From NCBI GenBank assembly GCA_934525845.1, contig CAKSZS010000024.1, forward strand, positions 1 through 36,334: 36,334 bases of DNA, written 5' to 3'. The stretch comes from an uncultured Faecalibacterium sp. Its GTDB lineage: Bacteria; Bacillota; Clostridia; Oscillospirales; Ruminococcaceae. The notes beneath the pieces are model-generated. The model was not told where the DNA came from and did not search any database. It saw only the letters and a list, made by a program, of their open reading frames with translations. This document shows positions 31,250 to 36,334 of the stretch, piece by piece; positions within the stretch are counted from its first letter, which is position 1, and every line of letters starts with the position of its first letter. Both the position numbers and the translations under genes were made by a program.

Positions 31250-32692
31250 ATGAAAAAGACGTTCAAAAAGCTGTTTGCCGTTCTGCTGGCAGCAGCGCTG
31301 GTACTGACCATGGCCGTGCCGGCATTTGCGGCAAGCAGCACTGACACGAAGGGTTCTATTACGATCGACCCTGCTGTTGTCGGTGAAGAGTACACCATTT
31401 ACAAGATGTTTGATCTGAACAGTTTTGTAAAGGCTGATGAGAAAACCGGCACCAAGGAGGCCTACACCTATACAGTCGTAAATGACTGGGCGCCGTTCTT
31501 TGCCCCGGGTGCTGAAGGTTCCAATTACATCACTCTGGATGCACAGAATCACCCCACTTGGAAAGAGGAAGCCGATGTAATAGCTTTTGCCAAGGCTGCT
31601 CTGAAATGGGTTGCGGAGTCTGATAAGAATATTCATGGTATTTCCGAAACCGCTGGCGGTGCAACGGTTAAATTCTCCAATCTGGATCTGGGCTACTATC
31701 TGGTGGACAGCTCCCTGGGCGCTCTGTGCGGCTTGACCAATACTGACCCTAACGCTAATGTTATTGAGAAAAACGGCCAGCCCACGATCGAGAAGAAGAT
31801 TCTGGATAACGGTGAAGTTGGCGAAAACACCGCCAAGATTGGTGACACTATAAATTATCAAGTCAAAGTCAAGGTCGAGGCCGGTGCAAAGAGCTACAAG
31901 GTGACTGATACCATGAGCAAGGGTTTGACCTATGCCCCCAACTCTCTCAAGGTGAATAGCAAACCTGTCACGGATGACATTTTTGAGACCAATGTTTACA
32001 ACACTGCTGAGAATGGCATTACCACCATCACCTTGGAATTTAAGGATTCTTACATTGCCGATAATGTAGGCCAGACCATTACCTTGACCTACAGTGCCAC
32101 TCTGAACAAGGACGCTGTTATTGACGGTGACGGCAACACCAATAAGGCTGTTCTGAGCTACGGCAATGACAAGACTGTTGAGAGCCAGACCACCACCAAG
32201 TCCCTCCAGTTCGACCTGATCAAGGTCGATAGTGCTGACAATAAGCTGCTGGACGGCGCAGAGTTCGAGCTGTATGAATCTGAGACCAGCGACAAGCCGA
32301 TCAAGTTTGTGCTGACCGATAAGGGCTATCGTGTTGCGAATGGTGAGGAACAGGGTGCTGCTTCTACCATTGCGGTCAACAAGAGCGCACACATCTATGG
32401 TCTGGATAAGACTGTTTACTACCTGAAGGAGACCAAGGCTCCGGACGGCTATAACCAGTTGACCGATCGCCAGATGGTTGACTTGAGCAAGGGTTCGAAC
32501 AATACGACACTGGCAACGGGTGCAACCACTTGGAACGACAACGGCGGTGTGGTGGTTAGGAACAACGCCGGCGCAACTCTGCCCAGCACCGGCGGCATGG
32601 GCACCACCCTGTTCTATGTCATCGGCGGCGGCCTGATGGTGGCGGCAGCAGTCCTGCTCATCACCAAGAAGCGCATGGAGCGCAAGAACTAA
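31250..32692 (+). CDS. Sortase-assembled pilin (SpaA-type major pilin with LPSTG)
   Basis: The 480-residue surface protein has a signal peptide (1-28, ending PAFAA), an N-terminal pilin domain (GSITIDPAVVGEEYTIYKMFD), and Cna-B/SpaA-type domains. One contains FDLIKVDSADNKLLDGAEFELY and the E-box YYLKETKAPDGY, which supports an internal isopeptide bond. The C-terminal sorting signal is LPSTG (444-448), a hydrophobic stretch and a basic tail (KKRMERKN). A canonical YPKN pilin motif is not seen; the link residue may lie in PTIEKKIL. Codons are unusually rich in T-ending forms, as in highly expressed genes. AGGAG lies 14 bases from the ATG, which is rather long. The next gene encodes the matching sortase. 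Confidence 0.93.
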   Translation: MKKTFKKLFAVLLAAALVLTMAVPAFAASSTDTKGSITIDPAVVGEEYTIYKMFDLNSFVKADEKTGTKEAYTYTVVNDWAPFFAPGAEGSNYITLDAQNHPTWKEEADVIAFAKAALKWVAESDKNIHGISETAGGATVKFSNLDLGYYLVDSSLGALCGLTNTDPNANVIEKNGQPTIEKKILDNGEVGENTAKIGDTINYQVKVKVEAGAKSYKVTDTMSKGLTYAPNSLKVNSKPVTDDIFETNVYNTAENGITTITLEFKDSYIADNVGQTITLTYSATLNKDAVIDGDGNTNKAVLSYGNDKTVESQTTTKSLQFDLIKVDSADNKLLDGAEFELYESETSDKPIKFVLTDKGYRVANGEEQGAASTIAVNKSAHIYGLDKTVYYLKETKAPDGYNQLTDRQMVDLSKGSNNTTLATGATTWNDNGGVVVRNNAGATLPSTGGMGTTLFYVIGGGLMVAAAVLLITKKRMERKN

Positions 32693-32717
32693 GCGCATTT
32701 TTCCCTAAAACACCCGG

Positions 32718-32748
32718 AGCGGGGGCGGATGACTCGCCCCCGCTCTTT
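32718..32748 (+). terminator. Hairpin between pilin and sortase genes
   Basis: AGCGGGGGCG (32718-32727) and CGCCCCCGCT (32735-32744) form a strong stem followed by only CTTTGC. It is probably a partial terminator that keeps sortase expression below pilin expression. Confidence 0.6.
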
Positions 32749-32778
32749 GCATTGCAGACGCACAAGAGGAAAGCCGCC

Positions 32779-33600
32779 ATGAAAAAGAATACCAGCACCA
32801 TCGTTCTGATCCTCGTCTTTTTCGTGGGTCTGGCCGTGATGCTTTACCCCACCATCAGCGATTCCATCAACCAGCGCCACCAGACGCAGGTGGTGAACAG
32901 CTACAACGAGAGCGTGGACAAGCTGTCGGACGCCGATTACACCGCCTATTTTAAAGCGGCGGATGCGTTCAATCAGGCCATCGCCGCGGACCCGGAAGCG
33001 CTGTACCATGCCGACCGCTTTACCAGCTACAACCGCACGCTGGACATCACCGGCACTGGCATCATGGGCTACATCACCATTGAAAAGATCGGCGTGGAGC
33101 TGCCCATCTACCACGGCACCAGCGATGCTGTGCTGCAGGTGGCGGCAGGCCATCTGGAGGGCACCAGCCTGCCGGTGGGCGGCGCGGGCACCCACGCGGT
33201 CATCTCGGCCCACCGCGGCCTGCCCAGCGCCAAGCTGTTCACCCATCTGGATCAGCTGGAAGCCGGCGATACCTTTACCATCACGGTGCTGGACCGGGTG
33301 CTGACCTACGAGGTGGACAAGATCTCCATCGTTCTGCCCACCGAGGTGGAAGATCTGAAGGTGACGGACGGCAAGGATTACGTCACCCTGATGACCTGCA
33401 CGCCCTATGGCATCAACACCCACCGCCTGCTGGTGCGCGGCCACCGGGTGGCCAATCTGGACAACCTCAAGCACATCCGGGTCACCTCGGACGCTTACCG
33501 CATCGAACCCATCCTCACCGCGCCGCTGCTGGCGCTGCCCATGCTGCTGGTGCTGCTGGCGGCAGTGCTCCTCTCGGGGCGGAAAAAGAGGAAAAAATAA
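32779..33600 (+). CDS. Class C sortase (pilin polymerase)
   Basis: The 273-residue transpeptidase joins LPSTG pilins into a fibre and may attach it to the wall. It has an N-terminal membrane helix (8-24) and a C-terminal one (about 250-266), the two-anchor plan of class C. The catalytic residues are His145 (SAHRGLPSAK), Cys207 (TLMTCTPYGINTHR) and Arg216. The segment YNRTLDITGTGIMGYI is typical of the class. A clear Asp-Pro-aromatic lid is not seen in front of the fold. The gene directly follows the pilin. AAGAGGAAAG precedes the ATG. Confidence 0.93.
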   Translation: MKKNTSTIVLILVFFVGLAVMLYPTISDSINQRHQTQVVNSYNESVDKLSDADYTAYFKAADAFNQAIAADPEALYHADRFTSYNRTLDITGTGIMGYITIEKIGVELPIYHGTSDAVLQVAAGHLEGTSLPVGGAGTHAVISAHRGLPSAKLFTHLDQLEAGDTFTITVLDRVLTYEVDKISIVLPTEVEDLKVTDGKDYVTLMTCTPYGINTHRLLVRGHRVANLDNLKHIRVTSDAYRIEPILTAPLLALPMLLVLLAAVLLSGRKKRKK

Positions 33601-33815
33601 AACCCTCTCAGTCACGGCTTGCGCCGTGCCAGCTCTCCCGAAAGGGAGAGCTTTATGCGCTAAAACTGTTTGGCAGGTGCTTCTAAGAGAAGAAACACTT
33701 TTCAGAAAGCTGTAAAAAGCTCCCCCTCGGGACCGATTTCCCCCGCGCCGGGGGAAAATGGCGAAGCCAAAAGGGGGAACGGCTGGCAAACCCGAAGGGT
33801 TTGACTGAGAGGGTT
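33601..33815. repeat. Intergenic repeat element, copy C
   Basis: Starts at the base after the sortase stop with AACCCTCTCAGTCA and ends with its perfect 14-base reverse complement TGACTGAGAGGGTT (33802-33815). Inside are GC-rich hairpins (GCTCTCCCGAAAGGGAGAGC and CCCCCGCGCCGGGGG) and blocks shared with copy B. No ORF is present. Confidence 0.85.
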
Positions 33816-33829
33816 CGTCCTTCCAACAT

Positions 33830-33868
33830 AAAAAGCCGCCCGGCTCCTGTTACGGAACCGGGCGGCTC
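33830..33868 (-). terminator. Terminator of pnp
   Basis: AGCCGCCCGG and CCGGGCGGCT arms; on the minus strand the stem is followed by five T (33834-33830). Confidence 0.9.
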
Positions 33869-33891
33869 ATTTTATGCTGTCTTATGCGGGG

Positions 33892-36036
33892 TTACTGCTG
33901 TGCCTGTGCGGCCTTCTTGGCTTCCAGAGCCAGGATGGCGTCGCGGCGGCTCAGGTTGATGCGGCCCTGCTGGTCGATGTCGGTCACCTTGACCACGATG
34001 GCATCGCCCACAGCGACCACATCCTCCACGCGCTCCACATGGGAGGTATCCAGCTTGGAGATGTGCACCAGACCTTCCTTGCCCGGGGCGATCTCCACGA
34101 AGGCACCGAACTTCATCAGGCGGGTGACCTTGCCCTTGTAGATGGCACCGATCTCGGGGTCCTCCACGATGGTCTTGATGGTGAAGATGGCGCGCTTTGC
34201 GTCCTCCTGATCCACAGCGGAGACGAACACATGGCCGTCCTCCTGCACGTCGATCTTGCAGTTGCAGGTGGCGCAGATGTCCTGAATGACCTTGCCGCCC
34301 TTACCGATCACGTCCTTGATCTTGTCGGTGGGGATCATCATGCTGAACATCTTGGGTGCCCAGCGGCTCAGCTCCTGACGGGGCTGGGCGATCACCGGCT
34401 TGATGATCTCGTCCAGAATATACAGGCGGCCCTTGCGGCACTTCTCGAAGGCCTCGGCAATGATGTCGTAGGTCAGGCCGTCGATCTTGATGTCCATCTG
34501 GATGGCGGTGATGCCCTTGCGGGTGCCGCCCACCTTGAAGTCCATGTCGCCGTGGAAGTCCTCCACGCCCTGGATGTCCAGCATGGTCATCCAGCGGTCG
34601 CCCTCGGTGATCAGGCCGCAGGAGATGCCGGCCACGGGGGCCTTGATGGGCACACCGGCGTCCATCAGAGCCAGGGTGGAACCGCAGATGGATGCCTGGG
34701 AGGTGGAGCCGTTGGAGCTGAGCACCTCGGACACGCAGCGGATGGTGTAGGGGAACTCGGCCAGAGAGGGCAGCACGGGCACCAGAGCACGCTCGGCCAG
34801 TGCGCCGTGGCCGATCTCGCGGCGGCCGGGGCTGCGGGGGGCGCGGGCCTCGCCGACGGAGTACGGCGGGAAGTTGTAGTGATGGATGTAGCGCTTGGTC
34901 TGCTCGTCGGTCAGGTCGTCCATCAGCTGGTTGTCCTTGGTGCCGCCCAGGGTGCAGGTGGTCAGCACCTGGGTCTGGCCGCGGGTGAACATACCGGAAC
35001 CGTGTGCACGGGGCAGGATGCCCACTTCGGCGGCCAGCGGGCGGATCTCGTTGATGCCGCGGCCGTCCACGCGCTTGCCCTCGTCCAGCAGCCAGCGGCG
35101 CACGACGAACTTCTGCATCTTGTAGCTCACCAGGTCGAGGTCGGCGGCGCTCAGGTCGGGGTACTCCTCGGCGATCTTGTCCAGGATGGGCAGCAGAGCG
35201 GCGTCACGCACGTTCTTGTCGTCGGTGTCCATGGCAGCCTTGAAGTCGTCCAGGTACTTGTTCTGGATGGCGTGGAACACGTCCATGTCCAGACCCACGA
35301 CCTGGAAGTCGATCTTCTTTTTGCCGCGCTCGGCCACGATCTTGTTGATGAACTCGATGGTCTTCTTGATCTCCACGTGTGCGGCCTTGATGGCGTTGAG
35401 CATGGTGTCCTCGTCCACCTCGTTGGCGCCGGCCTCGATCATGACGATCTTGTCCATGGTGGCGGCAACGGTCAGGGCCAGATCACTGACCTTGCGCTGC
35501 TCCTGGGTGGGGTTCAGGACGATCTCGCCGTCCACCAGACCCACCTGCACGCCGCCGATGGGGCCGTTCCAGGGGATGTCGGACACGGCGGTGACCAGAG
35601 ATGCACCGATCATGCCGGCGATCTCGGGGCTGCAGTCGGGGTCCAGGCTCATGACGGTCATGGTGATGCACACGTCATTGCGCATCTCCTTGGGGAACAG
35701 CGGGCGCATGGGACGGTCCACCACGCGGCTGGTCAGGATGGCGCGCTCGCCGGGGCGGCCCTCACGGCGCATAAAGCTGCCGGGGATGCGGCCTGCGGCG
35801 TAGAGCTTTTCCTCGTACTCCACGTTCAGGGGGAAGAAGTCCACGCCCTCGCGGGGCTTGGGGCTCATGACGACATTGCACAGCACGCAGGTCTCGCCGT
35901 AGCGGATCATGGCGCTGGCGTTGGACAGGCCGCACATCTTGCCCATTTCGACCTTGAACGGGCGGCCGGCCAGCATGGTCTCGTAGACCTTGAAGTTCTC
36001 AAAGGTCTCTTTGCGGGAACCAAATTCAATTGCCAT
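33892..36036 (-). CDS. pnp: Polyribonucleotide nucleotidyltransferase (PNPase)
   Basis: The 714-residue enzyme degrades RNA 3' to 5' with phosphate and can add tails. Domains in order: first RNase PH-like core (about 10-220), helical linker, second RNase PH core (about 310-545, with YNFPPYSVGEARAPRSPGRREIGHGALAERAL), KH domain (IPTDKIKDVIGKGGKVIQDI, about 560-580) and S1 domain (about 625-695, GAIYKGKVTRLMKFGAFVEI). It begins MAIEFGSRKETFENFKVYET, preceded by AAGGAGG. The rpsO-pnp order is common in bacteria; here a terminator lies between them. Confidence 0.97.
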   Translation of the reverse strand: MAIEFGSRKETFENFKVYETMLAGRPFKVEMGKMCGLSNASAMIRYGETCVLCNVVMSPKPREGVDFFPLNVEYEEKLYAAGRIPGSFMRREGRPGERAILTSRVVDRPMRPLFPKEMRNDVCITMTVMSLDPDCSPEIAGMIGASLVTAVSDIPWNGPIGGVQVGLVDGEIVLNPTQEQRKVSDLALTVAATMDKIVMIEAGANEVDEDTMLNAIKAAHVEIKKTIEFINKIVAERGKKKIDFQVVGLDMDVFHAIQNKYLDDFKAAMDTDDKNVRDAALLPILDKIAEEYPDLSAADLDLVSYKMQKFVVRRWLLDEGKRVDGRGINEIRPLAAEVGILPRAHGSGMFTRGQTQVLTTCTLGGTKDNQLMDDLTDEQTKRYIHHYNFPPYSVGEARAPRSPGRREIGHGALAERALVPVLPSLAEFPYTIRCVSEVLSSNGSTSQASICGSTLALMDAGVPIKAPVAGISCGLITEGDRWMTMLDIQGVEDFHGDMDFKVGGTRKGITAIQMDIKIDGLTYDIIAEAFEKCRKGRLYILDEIIKPVIAQPRQELSRWAPKMFSMMIPTDKIKDVIGKGGKVIQDICATCNCKIDVQEDGHVFVSAVDQEDAKRAIFTIKTIVEDPEIGAIYKGKVTRLMKFGAFVEIAPGKEGLVHISKLDTSHVERVEDVVAVGDAIVVKVTDIDQQGRINLSRRDAILALEAKKAAQAQQ

Positions 36037-36093
36037 TGTTTTTGCCTCCTTGTTTCCTTGACGTTTTTCTATCCAAAAGGCGGCGGCACGCGC

Positions 36094-36102
36094 ATCATAG
36101 CA
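36094..36102 (-). promoter_or_regulatory. Probable extended -10 promoter of pnp
   Basis: TGCTATGAT on the minus strand fits an extended -10 element (TGN before TATGAT) about 57 bases before the pnp start. No good -35 is seen. Confidence 0.45.
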
Positions 36103-36218
36103 ATAAATCCAGCGTCTGTACGATGAAAGGCTTCCGCACCGGAGCAGACAGTCCTTCTGCCCCACAGCACAGGCGTTCGATTTACTGCTGCAACACGCAG
36201 CCGCTGCCATTTGTATAC

Positions 36219-36258
36219 AAAAGCAGAGGGCAGGCACCTTTGCGGTACCTGCCCTCCG
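36219..36258 (-). terminator. Terminator of rpsO
   Basis: AGAGGGCAGGCACC and GGTACCTGCCCTCC are near-perfect arms followed on the minus strand by GCTTTT. Confidence 0.85.
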
Positions 36259-36264
36259 TTTAAA

Positions 36265-36334
36265 TTACTTACGCAGACCCAGAGTTGCGATCAGAGCACG
36301 GTAACGCTCGATGTCCTTCTTCTGGAGATAAGCC
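36265..36334 (-). CDS. rpsO: 30S ribosomal protein S15, C-terminal fragment
   Basis: The window ends inside this gene. The visible 22 residues (AYLQKKDIERYRALIATLGL followed by RK and the stop) match the conserved C-terminus of S15, a small-subunit protein binding 16S rRNA. The start lies beyond the window. Confidence 0.93.
   Translation of the reverse strand, partial: AYLQKKDIERYRALIATLGLRK

Noticed and set aside
33874..36126. 750-codon plus-strand ORF opposite pnp
   Set aside because: Low-complexity shadow of pnp (LGDHLDDL-type runs) with no ribosome site; PNPase domains on the minus strand are unmistakable.

Overview
The window looks like a chromosomal segment from a high-GC, Gram-positive gut anaerobe of the Oscillospiraceae/Ruminococcaceae type, probably Faecalibacterium or a close relative. 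This is an inference. It rests on strong AAAGGAG-type ribosome sites, a T-box leader, class C sortase and LPxTG pilin genes, an NAD-dependent D-2-hydroxyacid dehydrogenase next to glycolytic genes, and double-glycine leader peptides. I saw no rRNA, prophage, transposase gene or CRISPR array.

Layout. (1) 1-4703: methionine block, metQ (5' end missing)-metN-metI for uptake, then metY and metA. MetA carries Glu111, so the pathway probably runs through O-acetylhomoserine. The MetQ is odd: its C-terminal lobe is followed by the N-terminal half of a second MetQ domain. (2) 4813-8630: fructose operon fruR-fruK-fruA with a perfect dyad upstream. (3) 8655-10136 (-): C69 dipeptidase. (4) 10362-10808: a compact locus too small for ordinary gene calling. 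It has a 39-residue hydrophobic peptide gene, a convergent antisense transcription unit with a consensus promoter, a shared bidirectional terminator and homologous 5' ends. It looks like a type I toxin-antitoxin system and is the main candidate for something undescribed. (5) 10822-12832: orphan lipoprotein substrate-binding protein divergent from a Crp/Fnr regulator. (6) 13150-17712: glycosyltransferase, flavin reductase, GNAT acetyltransferase and DUF1846 protein. (7) 17870-18548: small lipoprotein with RR signal, driven by a consensus promoter whose spacer holds eight G residues. (8) 18736-20071 (-): BASS-family transporter behind a T-box leader. (9) 20506-26326: tRNA-Arg, TrkH, PepT, D-lactate-type dehydrogenase, phosphofructokinase, tRNA-Gln and tRNA-Pro. 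(10) 26433-28821: metallophosphoesterase, a DacA/PBP5-like protein that has lost its catalytic motifs, and a second tRNA-Gln. (11) 29061-33600: surface region with an InlB-repeat protein, a double-glycine leader peptide, a coiled-coil protein, signal peptidase I, LPSTG pilin and class C sortase. (12) 33892-36334 (-): pnp and the 3' end of rpsO.

Three intergenic elements (12848-13084, 24587-24757, 33601-33815) share CCCTCTCAGTC-type terminal inverted repeats and look like one non-autonomous repeat family. Most transcription units end in clear intrinsic hairpins, several of them shared by convergent genes. All functional calls come from reading motifs and remembered family features; no database search was possible.
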